Assembly (NCBI GenBank): GCA_964451255.1
Contig: CAYVHL010000002.1
Location: 1 to 64,000, forward strand
Length of the DNA stretch: 64,000 nt
Direction of reading: 5' to 3'
DNA from: JAHBTB01 sp964451255
GTDB taxonomy: Bacteria > Armatimonadota > Fimbriimonadia > Fimbriimonadales > Fimbriimonadaceae
Of this stretch, positions 7,984-14,866 are shown piece by piece (the first letter of the stretch is position 1; the number at the start of each line of letters is the position of its first letter). The notes under the pieces are model-generated. The model searched no databases, was not told the DNA's origin, and worked only from the letters and a program-made list of their open reading frames with translations. A program made the translations under genes and the position numbers.

Positions 7984-9173
7984 AGGGAGTGAGCGCCAAA
8001 AGGGTTGTTCTGGTCGTCGACGACGAGCCGAACATCCGTCGAATACTGCAAGCCGCGTTCGACAAGTGCGGTTGGCACGCCCTTACGGCCGAAGACGGGC
8101 ACCAGGCACTGGATGTTTTGTCCCAGCATCACGTTGATTGTCTGCTGACTGACGTGACCATGCCGGGGATGAGCGGATACGTCTTGCAGGCCAAGGTCGC
8201 CGAGACGTATCCATGGCTGCCGGTCGTCATCATGACCGCTTTCGGCACGATCCCCCAGGCTGTCGACGCCATCCGCCGAGGCGCTTACGAGTACATCACC
8301 AAGCCCTTTGACCTCGACTCTCTCAAGAAGGTGGTCGCAGCCGCATTGGAAGGCCGGGGTGTCGGCCAGACGGCGCCCTCGAAACAGAGGTCAGGTGGTC
8401 GTGTTGCGCGGGCCTTTGTCGCCGAGTCGGAGGCGATGAAGGAGATCTTGTCCACCGTTCGCCAAGTTGCGGACTCTCGCGCGACCGTACTGGTGACCGG
8501 CGCGAGCGGAACGGGCAAGGAGGTCGTAGCGAGGATGCTCCACACGATGTCATCACGCGCCGACAAGCCCTTTGTGGCGGTATCATGCGCGGCGCTCCCC
8601 GAAACACTTTTGGAATCCGAACTATTTGGTCATGAAAAGGGTGCTTTTACTGGTGCCGACAGTGCCAAACCAGGTAGGTTTGAACTGGCCGATCATGGGA
8701 CGCTGTTCCTGGATGAGATCGGCGACATTCCGTTAGCTACCCAAATTAAATTGTTGCGAGTTTTGCAAGAAAGGGAGATCGAGCGGCTCGGCGCCACCAA
8801 GACGACCAAGATCGACGTGAGGTTGGTGACGGCGACCAACCAAGACCTGCAATCGCTCGTCGACCTCGGCACTTTCAGGCTTGACCTTCTCTATCGGCTC
8901 CAAGTGGTGGAGATCCAACTGCCGAACCTCAAGCACCGGCGCGAGGACATCATTCCTCTTGCCCTGCACTTCTTGGCAAGGTTCAGCGAAGAGAACGACC
9001 GTGCCCTCACCACCGTCTCTACCGAGGCGGAGCGTGAGCTTCTCGACTACGACTGGCCCGGAAACGTCCGTGAACTGGAGAACGCGATGGAGCGTGCGAC
9101 GGTCATGGCCGAGCCGGAAGAGTCGGCGTTGCAGCCCAAGCATCTGCCGCCTAAGATGCACCGTGCGGCCTGA
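7971..9173 (+). CDS. NtrC-family sigma-54 activator lacking the C-terminal DNA-binding domain
   Basis: Response regulator that would open sigma-54 promoters by ATP hydrolysis. 400 residues: receiver domain (about 8-130) with phospho-acceptor Asp61 in LLTDVTMPGMSG and KPFD lysine; AAA+ domain (about 150-390) with Walker A TGASGTGKEVV, the sigma-54 contact loop GAFTGAD, Walker B TLFLDEIGD, and the C-domain motif YDWPGNVRELENAMERA. The protein stops at LPPKMHRAA, exactly where family members continue into a Fis-type helix-turn-helix, so no DNA-binding domain is present. It must act from solution, as FlgR-like activators do, or use a partner. No sigma-54 gene is in the window. Bases 8600-8775 have A/T-richer codons than the flanks. 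Confidence 0.93.
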   Translation: MGSVKGVSAKRVVLVVDDEPNIRRILQAAFDKCGWHALTAEDGHQALDVLSQHHVDCLLTDVTMPGMSGYVLQAKVAETYPWLPVVIMTAFGTIPQAVDAIRRGAYEYITKPFDLDSLKKVVAAALEGRGVGQTAPSKQRSGGRVARAFVAESEAMKEILSTVRQVADSRATVLVTGASGTGKEVVARMLHTMSSRADKPFVAVSCAALPETLLESELFGHEKGAFTGADSAKPGRFELADHGTLFLDEIGDIPLATQIKLLRVLQEREIERLGATKTTKIDVRLVTATNQDLQSLVDLGTFRLDLLYRLQVVEIQLPNLKHRREDIIPLALHFLARFSEENDRALTTVSTEAERELLDYDWPGNVRELENAMERATVMAEPEESALQPKHLPPKMHRAA

Positions 9174-9314
9174 TACCGGGACCTTGTCGGGCCCTCGTCC
9201 CCAGGACTTCGTCGAGTCATCGTCGATTTCGCCGTCATCATGGAAAGGTCACCGCAGATCAAGGCGTTTTGGACAAGGATCGTCCAAGAGCAAGCCACAG
9301 TCAGGCTTGGCCTT

Positions 9315-9335
9315 ACCACGGGTAGTCGTGGTTTT
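9315..9335 (+). terminator. Weak intrinsic terminator candidate after the two-component operon
   Basis: ACCACG (9315-9320), six-base loop, CGTGGT (9327-9332), followed by TTT. The stem is only 6 bp. The interval 9174-9357 otherwise holds no convincing gene; a 34-codon ORF at 9240-9344 lacks a ribosome-binding site. Confidence 0.35.
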
Positions 9336-9357
9336 GTACAGTAAAGGAGGTACACAC

Positions 9358-9525
9358 ATGGTTGTATCCAGAGAACGGCGCTTGCCGTGGATCAATCGGG
9401 CTGTGTTGTTCGAACGCAACGAACAAGAGCCCACATCAGAAAAACATGAGAAGGAGAGCATCGTCCAGCAGGTCGAGAAACTCTTCAGCCACGTGGTCGC
9501 CATGTCGTTTGACCAAGACATGTGA
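9358..9525 (+). CDS. Small protein (55 residues) with a near-perfect ribosome-binding site
   Basis: Unrecognised small gene. AAAGGAGGT about 7 nt before ATG at 9358 is among the best Shine-Dalgarno sequences in the window, which is the main reason for calling it. The product starts MVVSRERRLPWINRAVLFE, is rich in charged residues (EKHEKE) and ends in a possible amphipathic helix (IVQQVEKLFSHVVAMSF). There is no signal peptide or membrane segment. A terminator-like hairpin follows 12 nt after the stop, so the gene looks like a self-contained unit between the NtrC-like gene and the ECF sigma gene. A role as a small regulator is speculation. Confidence 0.6.
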   Translation: MVVSRERRLPWINRAVLFERNEQEPTSEKHEKESIVQQVEKLFSHVVAMSFDQDM

Positions 9526-9537
9526 CCCCTTTAGGAA

Positions 9538-9561
9538 GCCCAGGCGGGTCACCGTCTGGGC
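9538..9561 (+). terminator. Hairpin terminator of the small gene
   Basis: GCCCAGGCGG, loop GTCA, CCGTCTGGGC: ten pairs with one G-T wobble, starting 12 nt after the stop codon at 9525. The following CCCCTTCT is only moderately T-rich, so termination strength is uncertain. Confidence 0.6.
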
Positions 9562-9734
9562 CCCTTCTATCCCCGTCGAACCGTTCAGGCAACTTTTCGG
9601 GGTTGTTACGCATTCCTATTTGCGTAGGTCATAGGGGCGCCTGGGCAGAATTTGACTGGGCCCCGGGAACAAATGCCCTCCCACTTGAGTTTCCATTAGT
9701 GTCCGAGCCATCATTGGACTAGAAACATCGAACA

Positions 9735-10322
9735 ATGGCACAAACACTTGCTCTCGAAAAAGACGCCCGGTTCAACGAACTGATGGGCACGAGCTATAAG
9801 AAGGTCTTCAATCTGGCTTATCGGCTCTCGGGCGACCGTGGGGATGCTGAAGACCTGACTCAAGAGGCCTACTACCGCGCGTACCGCGGCTTTGACGCCT
9901 ACGAAGGTGACCGGCCGTTTGAGAACTGGATTTTCCGGATCGTCACCAGGTTGTTCCTGGATCTGAAACGCGCCCGCAGCCGTCGTGTGCAGGCGATGTC
10001 CTATGACGCGCCCTTGCGACCGGACGGCAGGGACGAGACCGTCCACTTCGAAACGGCGGACGACCGTCCCGGCCCTGAAGAGGAGCTGATGGGCGGAGTG
10101 CTATCGGAAGAGTTGGAGGCCTCGCTGAAGCATCTGACGGAAGAGCAACGTCGGTTGATCTGGCTTGCCGACGTGGAAGGGGTCAGCTACAACGAGATCG
10201 CCGAGATCTTCGACGCCCCGGTCGGCACGATCAGGTCCCGCCTGCACCGGGCGCACAAGCAGTTACGGTCCGTGTTCGAGACGATGAAGGCGAAGCCTTC
10301 GACGCCTTGCCTGGGTTGCTGA
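9735..10322 (+). CDS. ECF-type RNA polymerase sigma factor
   Basis: Alternative sigma factor of the extracytoplasmic-function class, 195 residues. Region 2 is clear: YRLSGDRGDAEDLTQEAYY with the core-binding DAEDLTQE, then FENWIFRIVTRLFLDLKR for -10 recognition. Region 4 has the helix-turn-helix YNEIAEIFDAPVGTIRSRLH for -35 recognition. No anti-sigma gene is adjacent. The protein ends in the sequence TPCLGC, a terminal CxxC that could sense redox state or bind metal; this is inference. No clear Shine-Dalgarno precedes ATG 9735; TAGAAA lies 9 nt upstream. The interval 9562-9734 shows no gene. A strong bidirectional terminator follows. Confidence 0.93.
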   Translation: MAQTLALEKDARFNELMGTSYKKVFNLAYRLSGDRGDAEDLTQEAYYRAYRGFDAYEGDRPFENWIFRIVTRLFLDLKRARSRRVQAMSYDAPLRPDGRDETVHFETADDRPGPEEELMGGVLSEELEASLKHLTEEQRRLIWLADVEGVSYNEIAEIFDAPVGTIRSRLHRAHKQLRSVFETMKAKPSTPCLGC

Positions 10323-10351
10323 GTTCGATCTTCGGCCGGACAGTCAAAAAT

Positions 10352-10380
10352 AACGCCTCCCCCTTCTAAGGGGAGGCGTT
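10352..10380. terminator. Bidirectional intrinsic terminator between the ECF sigma gene and the ATP synthase operon
   Basis: Perfect 11-bp stem AACGCCTCCCC / GGGGAGGCGTT around a 7-nt loop. On the minus strand it is followed by ATTTTTGA, giving a U-tract for transcripts leaving atpG; on the plus strand the tail is GTTAGTTTCT. It sits between two convergent transcription units and can serve both. Confidence 0.88.
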
Positions 10381-10407
10381 GTTAGTTTCTGATTCTGATG
10401 TTCGGAC

Positions 10408-11274
10408 TCAGGCGTTGAGCGCTTCTGCGCCGCCGACGATCTCCAAGATTTCTTTGGTGATCCCCGCCTGTCGGACCCGGTTGGCTGTGAGGGTCAACTC
10501 GTCGATCATCTTGCCCGCACTGTCGGTCGCGTTGCTCATCGCCGTCATCCGCGCGCCGTGCTCACTGGCTGCAGACTCCAATAGGGCCTGGTAGGTCACA
10601 GTCAGGAGGTACTTCGGCAACAACAAGCCGAGAAGCTCGGCCGGGTCGGGTTCGAAGTCATAGTCCTTGGAGGGACTGTCCACGGCCTGCTCGGCTGTTG
10701 TAGGCGGCTCGATCGGTAAGAGTTGGACGATCTGTGGTTCTTGACGGATGGGAGAGTAGAACTTCGAGAACACCAACTGTACTGAATCAAACTCGCCAGA
10801 CTCGAAAACCTTACGCAGGTAGTTGGCCAATTCGACGGCGTGCTCTAGTCCGGCCCCTGCGGTAGGCAACGACAGGTTATAGACGACGTCGTAGTTGCGC
10901 TTGGAGAAGAACTGGTGCCCTTTCTTGCCGACACAGGCGAGGGAAGTCGGGACTTCTGATGTCTTCAGATATTCAGCAGTCTTACGGATCAAAGATGTAT
11001 TGAACGGGCCAGCCAGTCCACGGTCGCTGGTGACCAAGACGACAAGGGCTTTTTTGACGGACCTGCGCTCCAGCAAAGGATGGCTCGGCAACGATCCGCC
11101 TGAACCCATGCTCAAAATGAACTCCCGCATCTTCTCCGCGTAGGGCCTCGCCTCCTCGACCCGCATCTTGGCCCGGTTGAGGCGTGCCGCCGCCACGAGC
11201 TTCATCGCGCGGGTGATCTGCCGGATGCTCTTGGCGCTGCGTATGCGCTGCCTGATCTGCTTGAGCGTTGCCAT
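10408..11274 (-). CDS. atpG: F-type ATP synthase gamma subunit
   Basis: Central rotor shaft of F1, coupling c-ring rotation to catalysis. 288 residues, normal length. The N-terminal helix MATLKQIRQRIRSAKSIRQI, followed by TRAMKLVAAARL, and the C-terminal helix with SEHGARMTAMSNATDSA ... LTLTANRVRQAGITKEILEI are the conserved coiled-coil arms. It is the last gene of the minus-strand atp operon here and is followed by the terminator at 10352-10380, so atpD and atpC, which normally follow atpG, are not part of this unit. It is separated from atpA by the cytidine deaminase gene. No good ribosome-binding site is visible before its ATG. Confidence 0.97.
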   Translation of the reverse strand: MATLKQIRQRIRSAKSIRQITRAMKLVAAARLNRAKMRVEEARPYAEKMREFILSMGSGGSLPSHPLLERRSVKKALVVLVTSDRGLAGPFNTSLIRKTAEYLKTSEVPTSLACVGKKGHQFFSKRNYDVVYNLSLPTAGAGLEHAVELANYLRKVFESGEFDSVQLVFSKFYSPIRQEPQIVQLLPIEPPTTAEQAVDSPSKDYDFEPDPAELLGLLLPKYLLTVTYQALLESAASEHGARMTAMSNATDSAGKMIDELTLTANRVRQAGITKEILEIVGGAEALNA

Positions 11275-11323
11275 CTGAAGTTCGGGCTAGGTTACCCCGG
11301 CGAGTGTCTAGCCCTAAGCCGAT

Positions 11324-11755
11324 TTACTGCTTCAATTCGGGCGATTGGAACGCGGCTGGCAAGAGGTCTCGCACGGTCGTCTTGAAGACCGAAGGGCCAT
11401 CGCAAAAGCAGGTGACCTGGGCTTCAGGCGAGAACTCGGCCATGAACTGCCTGCACATGCCGCAAGGTGTGACCGGGTCGGTGGTCGGCGTATAGACGGC
11501 GAGCATGAGGAACCCGCGTTCACCCGCCGAGACCATGGCGGAGATGGCGGACCGCTCAGCGCAGAGACCGACAGGAAAAGACATGTTCTCTACGTTGCAA
11601 CCCGAATAGATCTGACCAGACGCAGCCAAAACAGAGGCCCCTACAGCGAAGTCGCTGTAGGGGCAGTAAGCGTTTGTCGACGCCTCTTTGGCGGCCGCTC
11701 GCAAGGCAAGCCAGTTTCCTTCGTCCGACGCGCCGCCCGGGGGCACTTGCGGCAT
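11324..11755 (-). CDS. cdd: Cytidine deaminase inside the ATP synthase operon
   Basis: Zinc enzyme of pyrimidine salvage that converts cytidine and deoxycytidine to uridine forms. 143 residues, the usual homotetrameric type. Motifs: YCPYSDFAVGASV at the N-terminus, SGCNVENMSFPVGLCAERSAI with the zinc Cys and catalytic Glu, and TPCGMCRQFMAEF with the two further zinc Cys. The gene lies 9 nt downstream of atpA and 49 nt upstream of atpG on the same strand. Its Shine-Dalgarno (TAAGGTGG) overlaps the atpA stop codon, so it is very likely translated from the atp message. A salvage enzyme in this position is unusual. Confidence 0.96.
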   Translation of the reverse strand: MPQVPPGGASDEGNWLALRAAAKEASTNAYCPYSDFAVGASVLAASGQIYSGCNVENMSFPVGLCAERSAISAMVSAGERGFLMLAVYTPTTDPVTPCGMCRQFMAEFSPEAQVTCFCDGPSVFKTTVRDLLPAAFQSPELKQ

Positions 11756-11764
11756 CGAACCACC

Positions 11765-13303
11765 TTACAGGGCGGCGACGAACGAGTCGGTGAACTCGCG
11801 GACGCCCTTCTTGAGAGTGGCTTCGATATCGTCGTTGAACTTCTTGTCGCGGCTCAGGGTCTCCACGACCTCGGGGTACTTGTCCTTGATGTGGGCGAGC
11901 AGTCCCGCTTCGTAGGCGCCGACCTTGTCGTTTGGCACCTCGTCCAGGAAGGCGTTGGTGCCCGCGAAGATGGCGATTATCTGGTCCTCGACGTCATAGG
12001 GGACGCCCAAGCCTTGCTTCAGGAGCTCGGTCAGGCGCTGGCCCCGGAGCAACTGGAGCTGGGTGGCGCGGTCGAGGTCGCTCGCGAACTGTGCGAAGGC
12101 TTGCACCTCGCGGAAGTTCGCCATTTCAAGCTTCATGCGGCCGGCGACCGACTTCATAGCCTTGATCTGGGCGTTGCCGCCGACGCGGCTGACCGAGATA
12201 CCGACGTTGATGGCCGGTCGGACGCCGGCGAAGAAGAGGTCGGGTTCCAGATAGATCTGGCCGTCGGTGATGGAGATGACGTTCGTCGGGATGTAGGCCG
12301 AGACGTCGCCAGACTGGGTCTCGATGACGGGAAGGGCGGTCAGGGAGCCCCCACCAAGATCGTCGTTCACCTTGGCCGCACGTTCCAACAGGCGGGAGTG
12401 GAGGTAGAAGACGTCGCCAGGATAGGCTTCGCGTCCGGGCGGCCGACGCAGGAGCAGCGACATCGCACGGTAGGCGACGGCGTGCTTGCTCAGGTCGTCG
12501 TAGACGGCCAAGGCGTGCATTCCGTTGTCACGGAAGTACTCGCCCATGGCTGCGCCGGCGAACGGCGCCAGGTACTGCATGGCGTTGGAGTCCGAAGCGG
12601 AGGCGACGACGATGATCGTGTACTTGAGCGAGTCGGTGGCGCGCAGGGTCTCGACGACACGGGCGACGTTGGCCATCTTTTGGCCGATGCCGACATAGAT
12701 GCTGTAGACGCGGTCCTTTTCGGCGCACTTCTCGTTCAACCGGGCCTGGTTGATGATGGCGTCGACGCAGATACTGGTCTTGCCGGTCTGCCGGTCGCCG
12801 ATGATCAACTCGCGTTGGCCACGGCCGATGGGGATCATGGCGTCGATGGCTTTGATGCCCGTCTGCAAGGGTTCAAAGACTGGCTGGCGGTCGACGACGC
12901 CGGGCGCCAAGACTTCGATGTTGGTGAACTGGTCCGCAGCGACCGGCCCCGCGTCATCGACGGGTTGGCCGAGAGCGTTCACGACGCGGCCCAGCAACGC
13001 CTTGCCGACCGGCACCTGGATGATACGGCCGGTCTGCTTGACCGGGTCACCTTCCTTGATCTCGGTCGATTCGGAGATCAAGACGGCGCCGATGGAATCT
13101 TCTTCCAGGTTCAGGGCCAAGCCGATGACTCCGCCCGGAAACTCGAGCATTTCGCCGACTTGACAGTGGGGCAGCCCATAAACGCGGGCGATGCCGTCGC
13201 CGACCTGCAGGACGGTGCCGATGTGCTCGACATCGACTTTTCGCTCGAAGGACTGTAGTTCCTGTTCGAGGATGGAGGTGATTTCTTCGGGTTTGATGGC
13301 CAT
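11765..13303 (-). CDS. atpA: F-type ATP synthase alpha subunit
   Basis: Regulatory nucleotide-binding subunit of the alpha3beta3 hexamer. 512 residues, normal length. P-loop GDRQTGKTSICVD near residue 170, signature region PAINVGISVSRVGGNAQIKAMK, and the C-terminal helical domain ending REFTDSFVAAL. It follows atpH with a 16-nt gap. Its stop region supplies the ribosome-binding site of cdd. The long antisense open frame over this gene is a codon-bias shadow. Confidence 0.98.
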   Translation of the reverse strand: MAIKPEEITSILEQELQSFERKVDVEHIGTVLQVGDGIARVYGLPHCQVGEMLEFPGGVIGLALNLEEDSIGAVLISESTEIKEGDPVKQTGRIIQVPVGKALLGRVVNALGQPVDDAGPVAADQFTNIEVLAPGVVDRQPVFEPLQTGIKAIDAMIPIGRGQRELIIGDRQTGKTSICVDAIINQARLNEKCAEKDRVYSIYVGIGQKMANVARVVETLRATDSLKYTIIVVASASDSNAMQYLAPFAGAAMGEYFRDNGMHALAVYDDLSKHAVAYRAMSLLLRRPPGREAYPGDVFYLHSRLLERAAKVNDDLGGGSLTALPVIETQSGDVSAYIPTNVISITDGQIYLEPDLFFAGVRPAINVGISVSRVGGNAQIKAMKSVAGRMKLEMANFREVQAFAQFASDLDRATQLQLLRGQRLTELLKQGLGVPYDVEDQIIAIFAGTNAFLDEVPNDKVGAYEAGLLAHIKDKYPEVVETLSRDKKFNDDIEATLKKGVREFTDSFVAAL

Positions 13304-13319
13304 GGTGGTGGTATGGTCC

Positions 13320-13874
13320 TCAGGCTTGCTTGAGGAGGTCGTAAAGCAGTTTCTCTTTCATCCTTTCGAGTTGGCCCGACACGGTGCCGTCGAGGATGTA
13401 GTCGTCGTAGATGACCCGTACGCCGCCGATGACTTTCGGGTCGGTGTCGAACTCGGCCTCGACCGAACGCCCGGTGCCGGAGGCAATCTTGGCGATGATC
13501 GCGTCTTGTTGGGCTTTGTCCAGCGGCTGGGCGGAGGTCACATTGGCTTTGGTGACACCGTCCAACCGTCGGCGAAGCTCCGCGTACTCCTTCTGGATCG
13601 CATAGATCTCTTCGTCACGACGTTTGGCGATCAGGAGCCGCAGGGCCGACATCGTGAGGGCGGTGACGCGGTCGCCGAAGACCTTTGTGACGAGGCCCGT
13701 TTTCTGGGCGTCGTCCGTCTGAGGGCTCAGCAGGAAGTCTCGGAAACCCGCGCTGTTTCGGAACGCGGTCGTGACGGCCTTCAGATCGTCGTCGACACTG
13801 CTGACGATGCCTTCCCGCTTCGCCGTGTTGAAGAGCGCACGGGCGTATCGCTTGGCGACGCGGGAATCGTCCAT
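13320..13874 (-). CDS. atpH: F-type ATP synthase delta subunit
   Basis: Peripheral-stalk subunit (OSCP homologue) that ties subunit b to the top of F1. 184 residues. The N-terminal helical domain starts VAKRYARALFNTAKREG, and the C-terminal part contains the conserved DPKVIGGVRVIYDDYILDGTV stretch. The start overlaps the atpF stop by 4 nt (ATGA), indicating translational coupling. It is followed by atpA after 16 nt. Confidence 0.96.
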   Translation of the reverse strand: MDDSRVAKRYARALFNTAKREGIVSSVDDDLKAVTTAFRNSAGFRDFLLSPQTDDAQKTGLVTKVFGDRVTALTMSALRLLIAKRRDEEIYAIQKEYAELRRRLDGVTKANVTSAQPLDKAQQDAIIAKIASGTGRSVEAEFDTDPKVIGGVRVIYDDYILDGTVSGQLERMKEKLLYDLLKQA

Positions 13875-14509
13875 CAGTTCTTGACCTCGGCGGTCGCCAA
13901 GAAGTCGTCGATCAGCTTGCGGTTGCGCTCGTTATCAACGTTCTCTTGCAAAATCTTCTCGGTTGCTTGGAGCGATAGGGTGGCGACGTGGATGCGAAGC
14001 TCGCTGAGCGCCTGCTTCTTTTGCGTCTCGATCTCCGCCTCCGCGCCTTTGCGGAGTTCGTCCGCTCTTGCTTGGGCGTCGGCCATCAGTTGCTTCTTCA
14101 GCTCCTGCGCTTCTTTGATCTGAGCCTGGATCTGTTCCCGGGCCTCGGCCTCGGTCTTGGACAACCTTTCCTCGTACTCGGACTTCATCTTCGTCATCTC
14201 CGAACGGAGGTCTTCGACGTCGGTGAAGGTCTTCTCGATGGCCGAGTTGCGCTCGTTGATCACCTGCCAGAGAGGCGTCGTGTAGTAGTCCTGGATGACT
14301 CCCCAAAGCAAGATGAGCAGTCCGATCGTGCCGACGATGACCGGGATGTTGAGGTCGAACAGCTTTAGAATCTGGCTGCTCTCCCGCAACTTCTCGAAGT
14401 CGTAAAAGGACTGCATGACGATGCTGAAGACAAACAGCACGAGGCCGACGACGATACGCGCCTTCGAGCCGTCTGCTTGCGGCACCACTTGCTTTTCTTT
14501 GTTATCCAC
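13874..14509 (-). CDS. atpF: F-type ATP synthase b subunit with an extra N-terminal membrane segment
   Basis: Peripheral-stalk subunit b. 211 residues, longer than the usual 155-170. Two hydrophobic segments are visible: one near residues 18-35 (IVVGLVLFVFSIVMQSF) and the normal anchor near 53-70 (NIPVIVGTIGLLILLWGV). The canonical charged coiled coil follows (LWQVINERNSAIEKTFTDVEDL to the C-terminus), ending in the delta-binding helix. The extra 45-residue N-terminal segment is unusual. An internal start would restore normal length but no obvious in-frame ATG with a ribosome-binding site precedes the second helix. The gene is preceded by a strong hairpin downstream of atpE. Confidence 0.93.
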   Translation of the reverse strand: MDNKEKQVVPQADGSKARIVVGLVLFVFSIVMQSFYDFEKLRESSQILKLFDLNIPVIVGTIGLLILLWGVIQDYYTTPLWQVINERNSAIEKTFTDVEDLRSEMTKMKSEYEERLSKTEAEAREQIQAQIKEAQELKKQLMADAQARADELRKGAEAEIETQKKQALSELRIHVATLSLQATEKILQENVDNERNRKLIDDFLATAEVKN

Positions 14510-14543
14510 GGTGAATGATGTTGTCCGGCTGGTTGGTCTGGGC

Positions 14544-14567
14544 CCGCCCCCAGGGCTCTGGGGGCGG
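14544..14567 (-). promoter_or_regulatory. Strong hairpin between atpE and atpF
   Basis: A perfect 10-bp stem with a GC-rich core (CGCCCCCAG / CTGGGGGCG plus one flanking pair) around a 4-nt loop, about 20 nt 3' of the atpE stop on the transcribed strand and 35 nt before atpF. There is no U-tract, so it is more likely an mRNA stabiliser or processing barrier than a terminator. It could raise the level of the c subunit over the other subunits. Confidence 0.6.
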
Positions 14568-14587
14568 ACGAAAATGAAGCGGCGAGT

Positions 14588-14815
14588 CTACTTGAGAGCG
14601 ACGCCCATGACCATCATGAGGATGCCAAGGACGAAGGTCAAAAGGTAGACGAGCTCGGGGAAGACGAGCGAGATGAGGAGGCCCTGGCGAATGTTGTCTG
14701 ACGCTTCCGGCTGGCGAGCCATGCCGTTCAAACCACCGTTAGCCATGATGCCTTGTCCAATGCCCACGCCCATGCCGCAGAGGCCGACCGCGAGTCCGAT
14801 TCCGATGAGTCCCAT
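14588..14815 (-). CDS. atpE: F-type ATP synthase c subunit (proteolipid)
   Basis: Forms the ion-translocating rotor ring. 75 residues: helix 1 with GMGVGIGQGIMANGG, polar loop ARQPEAS, and helix 2 GLLISLVFPELVYLLTFVLG. The ion-binding carboxylate is Glu54, with Pro53 directly before it. Helix 1 carries Gln21 in GIGQG, a position used by sodium-type rings, but the residues after Glu54 are Leu-Val rather than Ser-Thr, which argues for protons. The start follows atpB with a 51-nt gap that includes CAAGGAGAA close to the ATG, so expression should be high. Confidence 0.96.
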   Translation of the reverse strand: MGLIGIGLAVGLCGMGVGIGQGIMANGGLNGMARQPEASDNIRQGLLISLVFPELVYLLTFVLGILMMVMGVALK

Positions 14816-14866
14816 AGTTTTCTTTGTGTTCTCCTTGATGTGTTTTGATGTGACGAAAAGCTTGTG

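Noticed and set aside
9240..9344. 34-codon ORF upstream of the 55-codon gene
   Set aside because: No ribosome-binding site, runs across the weak hairpin, and has no protein features.
11345..13258. 637-codon plus-strand open frame over cdd and atpA
   Set aside because: Fully antisense to two conserved genes; its composition (Val/Gly/Asp repeats) is what codon bias on the other strand produces.
14588..14815. Sodium-specific c ring
   Set aside because: Gln21 fits, but the residues after Glu54 are Leu-Val and not the Ser/Thr pair needed for sodium binding.
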